DNA of 64,000 nt from Anaerococcus porci (GTDB lineage: Bacteria > Bacillota > Clostridia > Tissierellales > Peptoniphilaceae), in the NCBI RefSeq assembly GCF_009696575.1, contig NZ_VULQ01000006.1, positions 88,641 through 152,640 on the forward strand. The letters run 5' to 3'. Position numbers and translations under genes: made by a program. Below, in pieces: positions 9,006-17,977 of this stretch. The notes beneath the pieces are model-generated. The model saw nothing but the letters and a program-made list of their open reading frames with translations, searched no databases and was not told the DNA's origin. Position 1 is the first letter of the stretch. Each line of letters opens with the position of its first letter.

Positions 9006-9488
9006 ATGAAGGATTATAATTACACAAATGAAAGAATTAGGGAAATAGATAGACTTATTGATAAAACAAGATATGCCTTGGGAGTTTTAAATAGGTCTAC
9101 AAAAAGAGTTGGAAATGTAGCTGATTTCAAGCTTACAGCTTTACTGGGCAGAAACATTGTTGGAGATTTTTTGAGAAATAACAAAAATAATGCCATAAAT
9201 AATGCTATAGACAGGAGTCAGGATATTTTATTAAATCTCCATTCAGATTTATTGCTTTTTGACCCAAGGCTTGCAGATATTATTGACCTACCTTACAAGC
9301 TTAGCCAATATAGTTCGACAAGAAATGCCTTATCAGATATTAAACTTAGGATAGGTATGAGAAAGAAAAAGTTTGATATACAAATGGCAGAAAAAAAGCT
9401 CCTTACCCTTATCAAAAGACTTTCTAAAGAAAAGAGTAAGGAAATTAATAGACTTAAGATGGAAGCTGAGCTTGAACTCTACAAATAA
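9006..9488 (+). CDS. Hypothetical helical protein
   Basis: I do not recognise this 160-residue protein. It is basic and mostly helical, with no signal peptide or membrane segment. A central part, LADIIDLPYKLSQYSSTRN, and a C-terminal lysine/glutamate-rich helix (residues 115-158) are the only visible structure. An AAGGGAGA ribosome site precedes the ATG. A strong terminator follows, so it is probably a single-gene unit between the DUF3783 gene and the phage-like lysis genes. Confidence 0.6.
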   Translation: MKDYNYTNERIREIDRLIDKTRYALGVLNRSTKRVGNVADFKLTALLGRNIVGDFLRNNKNNAINNAIDRSQDILLNLHSDLLLFDPRLADIIDLPYKLSQYSSTRNALSDIKLRIGMRKKKFDIQMAEKKLLTLIKRLSKEKSKEINRLKMEAELELYK

Positions 9489-9507
9489 ATATAAATTTGG
9501 GACATTA

Positions 9508-9546
9508 TCACCTTTTTACTTATCTATAAGTAGGAGGTGATTTTTT
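9508..9546 (+). terminator. Rho-independent terminator
   Basis: The arms ATCACC/GGTGAT, with an inner CTTAT/ATAAG pairing, are followed by six T. The 3' arm contains AGGAGGTGA, which also looks like a strong ribosome site for the tiny frame that follows. Confidence 0.7.
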
Positions 9547-9597
9547 ATGACAAAGATTGAAGTAATCTATGTATCTGATGATGAAAATGATAAATAG
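9547..9597 (+). CDS. Possible 16-residue peptide ahead of the holin-like gene
   Basis: An ATG 6-8 bases after AGGAGGTGA opens a 16-codon frame, MTKIEVIYVSDDENDK. In many Clostridia a small DUF2922-type gene precedes the YvrJ gene, so this may be its shortened remnant. Equally, the ribosome-site-like sequence may only be a terminator arm. Support is weak. Confidence 0.25.
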   Translation: MTKIEVIYVSDDENDK

Positions 9598-9624
9598 ACT
9601 TTAAGAAAGGAGGATTAACCTACT

Positions 9625-9816
9625 TTGATGCAGAGTCTATCAGATATAACAAATGAAGTGGTTAAAATTTATATGGATATAGTTGAAATTATTACTAATC
9701 TTGGTTTTCCAATTGTTGTATCTTTAATTCTTATCACAAGTCTTGATAAGAAAGTCGATTGTTTGATTGTAAAAGTAAATGAACTTATTGCAAAAATCGA
9801 TAAGAAGGAGAAGTAA
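9625..9816 (+). CDS. YvrJ/holin-like small membrane protein
   Basis: This 63-residue protein has one hydrophobic segment (about 22-40, LGFPIVVSLILITSL) followed by a charged helix KVDCLIVKVNELIAKIDKKEK. That layout fits the YvrJ family found next to phage lysis genes, so a holin-like role is plausible but unproven. AGGAGG at 9608-9613 allows a TTG start at 9625 or an ATG at 9628. The stop overlaps the start of the endolysin gene by one base, which indicates coupled translation. Confidence 0.6.
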   Translation: MMQSLSDITNEVVKIYMDIVEIITNLGFPIVVSLILITSLDKKVDCLIVKVNELIAKIDKKEK

Positions 9817-10511
9817 TGGCAAGCGTTGAAAAAATGATATCCTATGCTATAAGTAAATGGCATAAGGTAGGATATTCTATGGGACCTAAAAGGCTAGGTC
9901 CCAACTTTCTAGACTGTTCTTCTTTTGTGTATTATGCTCTTATAGCTGGTGGCTTCTTAGCTAAAAATCATCCCATAGGAAATACAGAGACACTCTTTAA
10001 ATTAAATGGAACAGTCTTAGAGGAAGTTTATGATTATAAAAATGTAAGGCGAGGAGATATATTTATAAGAGGATATGAAGGATATTCTAGCGGTGCTTAT
10101 GGTCATACTGGGATTTTCTTAGAAAAAGATAAGATAATTCATTGTAATGCATCTAATAATACGGTAACTATTAATGGATGTGATTCTTATATTTCATCAT
10201 TTTTAAGAAGAAAGAGATCAGCTAATGAAAGGTATTTTAGGCCTGTTATAAGAGGAATTAATTTTTCTAAAGCCTTTAAGGTAAAAGATGAAAAATGGAG
10301 GGGGATATGTCAGGCTGATTGTAATGTAAGGGCTAAGCCATCTACTAGCTCTCAAATAGTTGCCCTTTATAAGAAGGGAGATGTTATTTATTATGATGAG
10401 GTTTGGGAAGGTGGTGGATATAGGTGGATTTCCTATATAGGATATTCTGGAAAAAGAAGGTTTGTCGCTTATAGGGATATGAATTTTAATTCTTGGATTT
10501 CATTTAAGTGA
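9816..10511 (+). CDS. Phage-type endolysin: Amidase_5 (NlpC/P60-like) plus SH3 domain
   Basis: Residues 1-145 match the phage amidase family of Dp-1 Pal: DCSSFVYYAL carries the probable nucleophile Cys34, GHTGIF carries His97, and IIHCN has the third polar site near Asn111. The C-terminal part (about 155-231), with CNVRAKPSTSSQIVALYKKG, is a bacterial SH3 cell-wall-binding domain. It should cleave stem-peptide or amide bonds in peptidoglycan. There is no signal peptide, so export would depend on a holin, which fits the overlapping YvrJ-like gene. No other phage structural genes are near; this is a stranded lysis cassette or a domesticated lysin. Confidence 0.85.
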   Translation: MASVEKMISYAISKWHKVGYSMGPKRLGPNFLDCSSFVYYALIAGGFLAKNHPIGNTETLFKLNGTVLEEVYDYKNVRRGDIFIRGYEGYSSGAYGHTGIFLEKDKIIHCNASNNTVTINGCDSYISSFLRRKRSANERYFRPVIRGINFSKAFKVKDEKWRGICQADCNVRAKPSTSSQIVALYKKGDVIYYDEVWEGGGYRWISYIGYSGKRRFVAYRDMNFNSWISFK

Positions 10512-10519
10512 TAAGAAAA

Positions 10520-10560
10520 GGGGCTGTTGCAGAATAGATAATCTATTTTGCAATAGCTCC
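10520..10560 (+). terminator. 41-nt hairpin terminator with MITE-like ends
   Basis: GGGGCTGTTGCAGAATAGAT pairs almost fully with ATCTATTTTGCAATAGCTCC, with essentially no spare sequence between the arms, and TTTACTTTTT follows. It can terminate both the endolysin unit and, in the other direction, the MarR gene. Its outer bases resemble the inverted ends of the element at 37560-37708. Confidence 0.75.
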
Positions 10561-10561
10561 T

Positions 10562-11098
10562 TTACTTTTTTTCAGATTTTCTTAGTAATTTTGTATAAGA
10601 GGCACATATATTGTCAAAGGCAACTAGTTCTTCTACACTATATTCTTTTAGAAGTTTTTTTCTTGTTTTAAGTATGTCTATGTTGTCATATTTTTTGTGA
10701 GCAAGAGCAAGTTTATCACCAATACTACTTGTATAAAGGTGGAAAATTTTACCATTTGTTTTAGAATTTTTCCTATAAACTAAGTCTTGTTTCATTAGTT
10801 TTCTTACAGTTTGAGATATGGCTGATGTGGATCTGTGCCAAGTCTTGGCAAGTTCAGTTACTGTTATTGATGGATTATCTGAAATTTGAGTTAAGATATG
10901 AACTTCTATCATAGTAAGTTCTGGTCCAAATCCATAATCTCTTCTAGTGTTGTAGTAGTTTGAAAAGGCAAGAACAAAGTCATACATAGGGTCAAGTAGT
11001 TTACTTAACTCTTTGTATTTTCTATCGGTGTCTTTTTTATTATCATCAAGTCTTACCCAATTATCTATTATTTCATTTTCATATATATCTTTTTTCAT
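10562..11098 (-). CDS. MarR-family transcriptional regulator
   Basis: The 178-residue protein has a winged-helix core: LTMIEVHILTQISDNPSITVTELA, then the recognition helix region RSTSAISQTVRKLMKQDLVYRK and a wing KTNGKIFHLY. N- and C-terminal helices would form the dimer interface. It probably represses its own gene and perhaps the neighbouring transporter. The start at 11098 is chosen because GGAGAG lies five bases before it; a frame starting four codons earlier would overlap that ribosome site. It has a slightly long N-terminus (about 35 residues before the usual fold). Confidence 0.85.
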   Translation of the reverse strand: MKKDIYENEIIDNWVRLDDNKKDTDRKYKELSKLLDPMYDFVLAFSNYYNTRRDYGFGPELTMIEVHILTQISDNPSITVTELAKTWHRSTSAISQTVRKLMKQDLVYRKNSKTNGKIFHLYTSSIGDKLALAHKKYDNIDILKTRKKLLKEYSVEELVAFDNICASYTKLLRKSEKK

Positions 11099-11119
11099 AT
11101 TACTCTCCATATATTGTAT

Positions 11120-11146
11120 AATACTTTTTTTAAAATCTTGTACAAG
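11120..11146 (-). promoter_or_regulatory. Promoter with palindromic operator for the MarR gene
   Basis: CTTGTACAAG at 11137-11146 is a perfect 10-bp palindrome. On the minus strand its TTGTAC forms a -35 site with TATTAT about 16 bp downstream. An operator overlapping the promoter fits MarR autoregulation; binding is inferred. Confidence 0.45.
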
Positions 11147-11183
11147 TCTTAATAGTTAAGTAGCTTAACAAAAATACACAAAT

Positions 11184-11206
11184 AGAACTCAAGATTTCTC
11201 TTGAGC
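11184..11206 (-). terminator. Hairpin after the ABC transporter gene
   Basis: CTCAAG/CTTGAG arms with a 6-nt loop follow the stop codon of the transporter gene. On the minus strand the T-tract is imperfect, so termination is probably partial and some readthrough into the MarR gene is possible. Confidence 0.4.
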
Positions 11207-11212
11207 TTTATT

Positions 11213-13930
11213 TTATTCATTTGCTAGTGCTTCTACAGGATCTTTTCTAGCTGCAATTGATGAAGGGATAATACCTGCAATAAGGGTAAGTGATATTGAA
11301 ATGATTATTAGCAATACTCCTATTTTGGATGGAAGTCTTGAACCTATATAGGATATTTTGGTTACATTTTGCATGATATTTGATATAGGTATATTTAATA
11401 AGTAAGTTATCAAAACTCCCAAAAGACCTGAAAGAAAACCTATTATAAAGGTCTCTGATAAGAATACTTTTCTTATATCAGATTTGCTAGCACCAATTGA
11501 TCTTAGGATTCCTATTTCTTTAGTTCTTTCTAAAACTGATATATAGGTTATAATACCTATCATTATAGATGAAACAATTAGAGATACTCCAACAAAGGCT
11601 ATTAGAACATAAGATATAGTATTTATAATTGTCCTAATACTTGAGGTAAGAAGTCCTACGAAGTCTACGTAGTTGATTTTATCTTCTAATTTTTTATCCT
11701 TGTTGTAGTCATCTATTATATTTTTTACATTTTCACGATTTTCAAAGTTTTCTACATATATTTTTATGGTAGATGGGGCGGATTTTGATATATATCCAAA
11801 ACTTTCTAGATTATTTGTGTAGGTATTTGAAGAAAGCTTTTCTTCATACAGTTTATCTAAGACCTTATCTTCTGGATTTTCTAAGAATAGATTTATAATA
11901 TTCAAAGAATTTTCACTAGGATTTTCCATAGATATTTTTAGATTTTCATTAGATGACTTTTGCAAATTTTCCTTTAAGATATCTGAGTTGGCAAGAAGAA
12001 AGGATTGGATCTCAAGTTTTTCCTTGCCTTTTAGATTTTTAAGGTAAGACTTAGCAGCATCTCTTTTTTCCTTATCATTATTAGCCTTAAATGGGATTTT
12101 GTTTAAGATATTTATATCTTTATTAGACTCTTGTTCTTTGACTATGGCAGAGTTTTTGGCCCTATCTATAAGTATATCTGTAAACTTAGAAGTGAAACCT
12201 ATTGGTGCATTTGTTTGACTATTTGTTTCGCTATCTTCCTTTGCTCTTGCTATACCTACTATTTTAAGGTCAAAACCATTTTCTATTGTCTTTTTTCTTT
12301 CGTTTTCATCATCTTTTATATTTTCATAAGTGTCTCCACTTTTCTTGTAAAAATCTGCAGGAATTAGGGCTTTGAATTTTAGACCAATAAGTTTTGATTT
12401 ATTTAGTTTTTTATTATCAAGCTTAATTTTTTCACCATTATCAATCTTTTTTAATATATCCTTGTATTCTTTTTTAGGAAGAATTCCTAGTTCATACAAG
12501 CTTTCAGCATTTACTGAGTTATTTTTATCAGTGAATAAAACTAATTCATTTCCCTTGCTTGGCCAATCCCCTTCTATTAAATCATATTCTTCTTTTACTA
12601 TGTCAGAGATAGTACCATCTTTGTTGGAGATTATTTGTCTGAAATTCTTGTGTTCTCCATTTCCCATAGTAAAAATTGGACTAGATTGACCAGTAAATAT
12701 TATATTTTCATCATCTTTAAAGTCAGACCCATCTGTATTTACTATCTCACCATCCTTATCTTTACCATATATATCAAAATTAAGCTTATATAAGTAATTT
12801 ATGGAGTGCTTTCCTATCAAATTATTTATTTTTTGATCTCCACTTTCTAAATATTCTTTGAAAGGAGATAGATTATTCTTACTTATAGATGAAGTGAGAT
12901 TTGACTTTTTTTCTATAATTTCGGCATTTGCTGTCACATTTTTATCATCTTTTTTATTATTTGTTTCATCTTTTTTTGACATTATAAAACTTTCACCAAG
13001 CTTTAGGCTCTGTTCCTGAATTTCTATAGGGTAGGATTTTAAAGTTTTTCTTTGGCTTTCTACTATAAATTCATCGACTCCATTTGAAAGAGAAAGAATA
13101 AGGGCAATCCCTATAATCCCAATTGAGCCTGCAAAGGCTGTAAGTATAGTTCTTGTTTTTTTGGTAAGTAGGTTATTAAAAGACAGACCAAGTGCTGTTG
13201 GAAGGGATAAGGAAAGCTTTTTAGTTTTGAAATTATCCTGATTTTTTTCTTCCACATATGGGAGAGAGTCTGAAAGAATCTTCCCGTCTTTTAGCTTTAC
13301 TATTCTTGTTGAATATTTCTCTGCCAAGTCTGGATTGTGGGTTACCATTATAACTAACTTATCTTTTGAAATTTTTTTTAAGATTTCCATAATTTCTTTT
13401 GATGTTTCAGTATCAAGGGCACCTGTAGGTTCATCTGCTAGGATTATGTCAGGATTATTTACAAGAGCACGTGCTATAGCAACCCTTTGCATTTGCCCTC
13501 CAGAAAGTTGAGCTGGTTTTTTATATATGTGATCTTTAAGTCCCATTTCTTCTAGAACTTTGATAGCTAAATCTTTTTTCTTATGTTTTTCTTCTCCTGA
13601 AAGAGTTAAGGCAAGTTCGACATTTTTAAGTATTGATTGGTGTCCTATAAGATTATAAGATTGAAAGACAAAACCAACAGACTTATTCCTATAGTAGTCC
13701 CGGTCCTTGTCTTTGAATTTTTTAGTTGACCTACCATCTATTAAAAGATCTCCTTGTGTGTAGCCCATAAGCCCACCAATAATATTTAATAGACTAGTTT
13801 TTCCACCACCTGAAGGTCCTAATATTGATACAAATTCATTTTTCCTAAAGCTGATGCTTATATCATCTAAGGCTTTTTGCTTATATTCACCAGTCTTATA
13901 TATTTTGGTAATATTTTTTAATTCTAGCAT
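11213..13930 (-). CDS. MacB/LolCDE-type ABC transporter, fused ATPase and permease
   Basis: This 905-residue protein joins an ATPase (1-about 225: Walker [11 protein letters not shown]-loop FVFQSYN, signature LSGGQMQ, Walker [14 protein letters not shown]-loop VTHN) to a MacB/FtsX-type permease. One membrane segment lies at about 260-285, a large extracytoplasmic domain (about 290-770) follows, and three membrane segments with the FtsX block [24 protein letters not shown] close the protein. Fused single-chain versions occur in Firmicutes, often exporting antimicrobial peptides or lipoproteins, or serving as mechanotransmission devices. AAAGGAAT precedes the ATG. The MarR gene downstream may regulate it. 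Substrate unknown. Confidence 0.85.
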   Translation of the reverse strand: MLELKNITKIYKTGEYKQKALDDISISFRKNEFVSILGPSGGGKTSLLNIIGGLMGYTQGDLLIDGRSTKKFKDKDRDYYRNKSVGFVFQSYNLIGHQSILKNVELALTLSGEEKHKKKDLAIKVLEEMGLKDHIYKKPAQLSGGQMQRVAIARALVNNPDIILADEPTGALDTETSKEIMEILKKISKDKLVIMVTHNPDLAEKYSTRIVKLKDGKILSDSLPYVEEKNQDNFKTKKLSLSLPTALGLSFNNLLTKKTRTILTAFAGSIGIIGIALILSLSNGVDEFIVESQRKTLKSYPIEIQEQSLKLGESFIMSKKDETNNKKDDKNVTANAEIIEKKSNLTSSISKNNLSPFKEYLESGDQKINNLIGKHSINYLYKLNFDIYGKDKDGEIVNTDGSDFKDDENIIFTGQSSPIFTMGNGEHKNFRQIISNKDGTISDIVKEEYDLIEGDWPSKGNELVLFTDKNNSVNAESLYELGILPKKEYKDILKKIDNGEKIKLDNKKLNKSKLIGLKFKALIPADFYKKSGDTYENIKDDENERKKTIENGFDLKIVGIARAKEDSETNSQTNAPIGFTSKFTDILIDRAKNSAIVKEQESNKDINILNKIPFKANNDKEKRDAAKSYLKNLKGKEKLEIQSFLLANSDILKENLQKSSNENLKISMENPSENSLNIINLFLENPEDKVLDKLYEEKLSSNTYTNNLESFGYISKSAPSTIKIYVENFENRENVKNIIDDYNKDKKLEDKINYVDFVGLLTSSIRTIINTISYVLIAFVGVSLIVSSIMIGIITYISVLERTKEIGILRSIGASKSDIRKVFLSETFIIGFLSGLLGVLITYLLNIPISNIMQNVTKISYIGSRLPSKIGVLLIIISISLTLIAGIIPSSIAARKDPVEALANE

Positions 13931-14028
13931 ATTATTCCTTTCTAATTATTTTTTGATATATACTTAGCTTAAATCATTTCAAGTTTTGAATAAAATAAAT
14001 TTTTCAATATAATAATATAAGATGTACC

Positions 14029-15042
14029 ATGAGAGATTTATTTTACAGGACCTATCCAAAAAAAGTTAATACTAAAGAAAATACAGGTTTTTTAGATATT
14101 TATGAACTTGATCAAAGATTTATTTTACTAAATATCCTACAAATTGGAAATATTCTTATAGAAGATGTCATTAATCCAAATGACTTATTTGATATATACC
14201 CGAATTTAGGAAATAGGGATGATTTTATTGATAAGATTAGAAATTGTAAGAAGCTTGGTATCTGTTCATATCTTAAATTTTCTAGAAAAGATTTTAAGGA
14301 TGAAAATAGTCTTATTGAAGTCCTTTTTTATTGGAAGAAAAATGGAATTGGATGTTTTTTCTTAGACTTTACACCTTCATTTGATGTGGTTAGTATGCTA
14401 AAAAGATTAAAAATTTCTTTTATTAGTTTAGAAAATTTTGATATTTTCAATAAGTTTTCATCTGATTTTATAAAAGCATCTGATAAGAATATTTACTTAA
14501 AAAATTACATTCACAAGATAAATGAAGACTATGATGATAATTTTATTTCTTTAAATAAATCTAGATTTTGGATAAGTTCAAAAGTCCTTAATTTCTCAAA
14601 TTTTTACATAGAATGTGCAAAAAGTTTAGCTATAATTAGTATACTAACTAAACAATCTTCTTTCATAAAGGAAGGGGAAGAACTTTTATTGTATAAGGAT
14701 GGTTTAGATAAAGAGATAAGAAAGGATTTATTTGAATTTTATAAGAACCTATCTTTAATAAAATATGAATATAGTGATATAATTAAAGGCAAATACTTAC
14801 CTTTATATAAAAAGGATAAGGACCTTTTGGCTTATCTTTTTTATGAGGATGGAGAGTGCTTGGTTATAATGATTAATCTAAGTCAAAAGGATATTTTAGT
14901 TGATACCTTAAATATTTTGACCAAGCCTAAGTTTTTACTTGGAAATATTTCAAGAAGAAGAATAGTTAATACTTTAAACCTAAGACCTTATGAAGGAATT
15001 GTTTTTGGGTGTAAAACGAAAATTCAAATTTTAAATAATTAA
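14029..15042 (+). CDS. Degenerate glycoside hydrolase family 13-like protein
   Basis: The 337-residue protein is a shortened match to oligo-1,6-glucosidase/trehalose-6-phosphate hydrolase. FYRTYPKKV (5-13) resembles the N-terminal strand; IEVLFYWKKNGIGCFFLDF (96-114) the nucleophile strand; SFIKEGEELLL (211-221) the GTPFIYQGEE block. Residues 239-327 (LSLIKYEYSDIIKGKYLPL, LLGN, LRPYEGIVF) resemble the C-terminal beta domain. The NHD catalytic motif is replaced near LNKSRFWIS (175-183), and about 200 residues of the barrel are missing, so hydrolysis is unlikely. It sits 34 bp before ugd. It may be a sugar-binding pseudoenzyme or an enzyme in decay; the reading frame is intact. Confidence 0.6.
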   Translation: MRDLFYRTYPKKVNTKENTGFLDIYELDQRFILLNILQIGNILIEDVINPNDLFDIYPNLGNRDDFIDKIRNCKKLGICSYLKFSRKDFKDENSLIEVLFYWKKNGIGCFFLDFTPSFDVVSMLKRLKISFISLENFDIFNKFSSDFIKASDKNIYLKNYIHKINEDYDDNFISLNKSRFWISSKVLNFSNFYIECAKSLAIISILTKQSSFIKEGEELLLYKDGLDKEIRKDLFEFYKNLSLIKYEYSDIIKGKYLPLYKKDKDLLAYLFYEDGECLVIMINLSQKDILVDTLNILTKPKFLLGNISRRRIVNTLNLRPYEGIVFGCKTKIQILNN

Positions 15043-15076
15043 TTAGATGGGTAAAATATTTTTATAGGAGAAAGAT

Positions 15077-16237
15077 ATGAAGATTACAGTAGTAGGTTTA
15101 GGATATGTTGGTTTATCCAATGCAATTTTATTATCCTTAAATGAAGAAGTTGTTGGAGTAGATGTTGATAAAGAGAAAGTTTCTATGATAAACAATAAGA
15201 AATCACCTCTTAAAGATAAGGAAATTATTGAATATCTTCAAAATGAAGATTTAAATCTTACTTGTAAGACCAAAGCTGATGAAGATTATAAGGACTCTGA
15301 CTATGTAATTATAGCTGTTCCTACAAATTATGACGAAGAAGATGAGTACTTTGATACATCCCTTGTAGAAGGGGTTATAGAAGATGTAAAAAGCGTAAAC
15401 AAAGACGTAATAATCATTATAAAATCAACTATTCCAATAGGATATACCAAAGAGATTAGCAAGAAGTATAATGCAGAAAATATAATATTTTCACCTGAGT
15501 TTTTGAGAGAAGGAAGAGCTCTTTATGATTGCTTATATCCTTCAAGAATTATCTTTGGTGGGGATGAAAAGTATACAAAAAATATTATTAAAGCCTACTT
15601 AAAGGCAAGTAAAAATGCTCCAAAAGTTTTAATTATGGGAAAAACTGAAGCAGAAGCTGTTAAGTTATTTGCCAATAATTATCTTGCTATGAGAATTTCA
15701 TTCTTTAATGAATTAGATTCTTTTGCTGAAAGTAAAGGCCTTGATACAAGAAATATTATTGATGGAGTATGTGAGGATCCAAGGATAGGAAATCATTATA
15801 ATAATCCATCCTTTGGCTATGGTGGATATTGTCTACCAAAAGATACCAAGCAACTTTATGCAAACTATAGAAATATTCCGAATTCCATGTTTGAAGCAAT
15901 TATTAAGTCAAATAAGATAAGAAAAGATTTTGTATCTAGAAGAATAATAGATAAAAATCCGAAAACGGTTGGGATTTACAGACTAACTATGAAAACTAAT
16001 TCTGATAACTTTAGAAAGTCAGCAATCTTTGATGTGATTGAAAATCTCAAAAAAGAAAATATCGAAATAATTGTATATGAACCTACTCTAAAAGTTGAAG
16101 AAATTGAAGGATTGAGGGTAGAAAATAACTTAGATGAGTTTAAAAAATGTGATGTAATTGTTGCTAATAGGGTTGAAGAAGAACTAAAAGATGTGAAAGA
16201 TAAACTATATTCAAGAGATATTTACCAAAGAGACTAA
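15077..16237 (+). CDS. ugd: UDP-glucose 6-dehydrogenase
   Basis: It makes UDP-glucuronate from UDP-glucose with two NAD+, feeding capsule or wall polysaccharide. The 386 residues show the N-terminal Rossmann motif GLGYVGLSNA (7-16), the FSPEFLREGRALYDCLYPSRI substrate segment (split here as FSPEFLREG and YPSRI), and the catalytic Cys252 in GGYCLPKDTKQL. The length is typical for the short bacterial form. AGGAG lies before the ATG. No other capsule genes are adjacent, so the pathway context is incomplete; the next gene follows after only nine bases. Confidence 0.9.
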   Translation: MKITVVGLGYVGLSNAILLSLNEEVVGVDVDKEKVSMINNKKSPLKDKEIIEYLQNEDLNLTCKTKADEDYKDSDYVIIAVPTNYDEEDEYFDTSLVEGVIEDVKSVNKDVIIIIKSTIPIGYTKEISKKYNAENIIFSPEFLREGRALYDCLYPSRIIFGGDEKYTKNIIKAYLKASKNAPKVLIMGKTEAEAVKLFANNYLAMRISFFNELDSFAESKGLDTRNIIDGVCEDPRIGNHYNNPSFGYGGYCLPKDTKQLYANYRNIPNSMFEAIIKSNKIRKDFVSRRIIDKNPKTVGIYRLTMKTNSDNFRKSAIFDVIENLKKENIEIIVYEPTLKVEEIEGLRVENNLDEFKKCDVIVANRVEEELKDVKDKLYSRDIYQRD

Positions 16238-16246
16238 GGAGAGCTT

Positions 16247-16921
16247 ATGACTGAAAAAAAGAAAAAATTTATACCTCAAGTACACTCTAAACTAAGAAAA
16301 TCTTTTATTACTGTTCCAGAAGAAATATATAGGGCAAGTGGAATTAAAATCTATGAAAAAAGAATAAAATCATTATTATTTACGACAGACCTTGCCATTA
16401 TTAGAAATACAAACGCAGATTCCATTATGGCAGTTTACCCTTATACACCGCAAAACACTATAGCTCAATCCATAATATCAACAGCATCAGTACCATGCTT
16501 TATAGGAGTAGGTGGAGGAACAACTAAGGGCTTAAGAAGTAAGTATATTGCCTTTGATGCAGAGCTTGAGGGAGCCTATGGAGTTGTAGTTAATTCACCT
16601 ATACCAAATAAAGATATAGAAGCTATATCAGAATTTGTAGATATACCTGTAATTGCTACAGTGACAGGTTTTAAGGATGATGTACTAGGTAAGATTAATT
16701 CTGGGGCTGAGATTTTAAATATCTCTGGTGGTCCAAAAACTCCTGAACTTGTGGCAAAAATCAGAAGTATTGTTGGTGAGGAATTTCCAATTATAGCTAC
16801 TGGTGGCAATAAGCCAGAAACAATACTAAAAACCATAGAAGCTGGGGCTAATGCCATTTCATACACAGCTCCATCAAGTGCAGAAGTATTTGAGACAATG
16901 ATGGAAAATTATAGAAAATAA
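16247..16921 (+). CDS. TIM-barrel protein with phosphate-binding glycines
   Basis: The 224-residue soluble protein has repeating beta-alpha units: LAIIRNTNADSIMAVYPYTP, CFIGVGGGTTKG, IPVIATVTGF, AEILNISGGPKTPELV and IIATGGNKPETILKTIEAGA. The GG/TGGNKPETI pattern resembles the phosphate site of KDPG-aldolase, ThiE-like or IMPDH-like barrels. Related clostridial proteins are often just called hydrolases. It is probably co-transcribed with ugd (9-bp gap) and ends at a good terminator. Substrate and reaction are unknown to me. Confidence 0.55.
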   Translation: MTEKKKKFIPQVHSKLRKSFITVPEEIYRASGIKIYEKRIKSLLFTTDLAIIRNTNADSIMAVYPYTPQNTIAQSIISTASVPCFIGVGGGTTKGLRSKYIAFDAELEGAYGVVVNSPIPNKDIEAISEFVDIPVIATVTGFKDDVLGKINSGAEILNISGGPKTPELVAKIRSIVGEEFPIIATGGNKPETILKTIEAGANAISYTAPSSAEVFETMMENYRK

Positions 16922-16925
16922 GAAC

Positions 16926-16964
16926 GAAAGACTGTTTAGAGGAAAATTTTAAACAGTCTTTTTA
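16926..16964 (+). terminator. Rho-independent terminator of the ugd unit
   Basis: AGACTGTTTA and TAAACAGTCT form a 10-bp stem with an A-rich loop of about 13 nt, followed by TTTTTAT. It separates the ugd unit from the peptidase gene, although the latter's ribosome site follows within 15 bases. Confidence 0.8.
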
Positions 16965-16977
16965 TAAAGGAGAATTT

Positions 16978-17931
16978 ATGTATAAGGGATATATTACTGA
17001 TATAGAAGGTATAAAGATAGGGCATGCTCAAAATTTTGATGCAGGAACTGGAGTAACTGTTCTTATTCCTCCAAGAGGAAATACTGCAAGTGTAGAAGTA
17101 AGAGGAGGAGGTCCTGGAACACGTGAAACGGATTTATTAAATCCTATAAATACAGTAAGTGAAGTATCAGCTCTTGTCTTATCAGGAGGATCAAGCTATG
17201 GACTTTCTGCAAGCGTTGGAGTTGTAGAAGAGCTTGAAAAAGACGGGATAGGTTTTAAACTTCCAAGTGGAGTTATTGTTCCTATAGTTTCCCAAGCAAT
17301 TTTATATGATTTAGACTATAAGGAATCAAAAATAAGACCAGATGCTAAAATGGGGAAAGAAGCTTACGAAAACGCAAACTTTGATGAAAATCGCCAAGGA
17401 ATAATTGGTGCTGGTACAGGAGCGACTGTTGGAAAGGCAATGGGAGAAGACTTTCTTATGAAATCAGGTCTTGGATCTGCAACAATTGAAGTAGGGGATT
17501 TAAAGGTATCTGCTATAGTTGCCTTAAATGCTATGGGGGACATTTTCGATGATGAAAATGGTAAGCAAATTGCAGGAATTTATAAGGATAATAAATTTAT
17601 ACCAACTATAGATGTCTTATGTGATTTATATAAGAAAAATCAAATTGATAAGAAAAATTCCCTAAATACAACGATAGGTATAGTTGCTTCAAATGGGAAA
17701 TTTAGCAAAACTGAGCTAAGAAAAATTGCAGGTATGGCTCATAATGGATACGCCAGGGCTATAAGACCAGTCCATACTATGCTTGATGGAGATACAATTT
17801 TCTCCCTTGCTACAAACAAGGTAAAGGCAGATATAAACCTAGTAGGGGCCTTATCAGCTAAGGTGATGGCACGTGCTATTGCAAATGCAATATATTATTC
17901 TAAAATTGAAGATAGTGGAGAGTTTATTTAA
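16978..17931 (+). CDS. P1/S58-family peptidase (DmpA-like)
   Basis: This 317-residue protein carries S58/DmpA family blocks: GGGPGTRETDLLNP (about 41-54), LVLSGGSSYGLSAS, an IGAGTGATVGKAMG glycine loop, and MAHNGYARAIRPVHTMLDGD. Family members are N-terminal-nucleophile aminopeptidases or amidases that cut themselves before a Ser/Thr; the likely site is in GIVASNG, where Ser replaces the more usual Thr. GGAGAA precedes the ATG. The gene is probably read by its own promoter or by readthrough. The physiological substrate is unknown. Confidence 0.8.
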   Translation: MYKGYITDIEGIKIGHAQNFDAGTGVTVLIPPRGNTASVEVRGGGPGTRETDLLNPINTVSEVSALVLSGGSSYGLSASVGVVEELEKDGIGFKLPSGVIVPIVSQAILYDLDYKESKIRPDAKMGKEAYENANFDENRQGIIGAGTGATVGKAMGEDFLMKSGLGSATIEVGDLKVSAIVALNAMGDIFDDENGKQIAGIYKDNKFIPTIDVLCDLYKKNQIDKKNSLNTTIGIVASNGKFSKTELRKIAGMAHNGYARAIRPVHTMLDGDTIFSLATNKVKADINLVGALSAKVMARAIANAIYYSKIEDSGEFI

Positions 17932-17939
17932 TAAAAATA

Positions 17940-17968
17940 TTGACACAAAGTTGAATTTATAGTAACAT
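17940..17968 (+). promoter_or_regulatory. Promoter of the rpsF-ssb-rpsR operon
   Basis: A perfect TTGACA (17940-17945) and TAACAT (17963-17968) are separated by 17 bp, directly after the peptidase gene. Confidence 0.75.
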
Positions 17969-17977
17969 AAATAAGAA

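Noticed and set aside
12131..12689. Two + strand frames of 78 and 105 codons
   Set aside because: Both are antisense shadows of the ABC transporter's extracytoplasmic domain and resemble no known protein.
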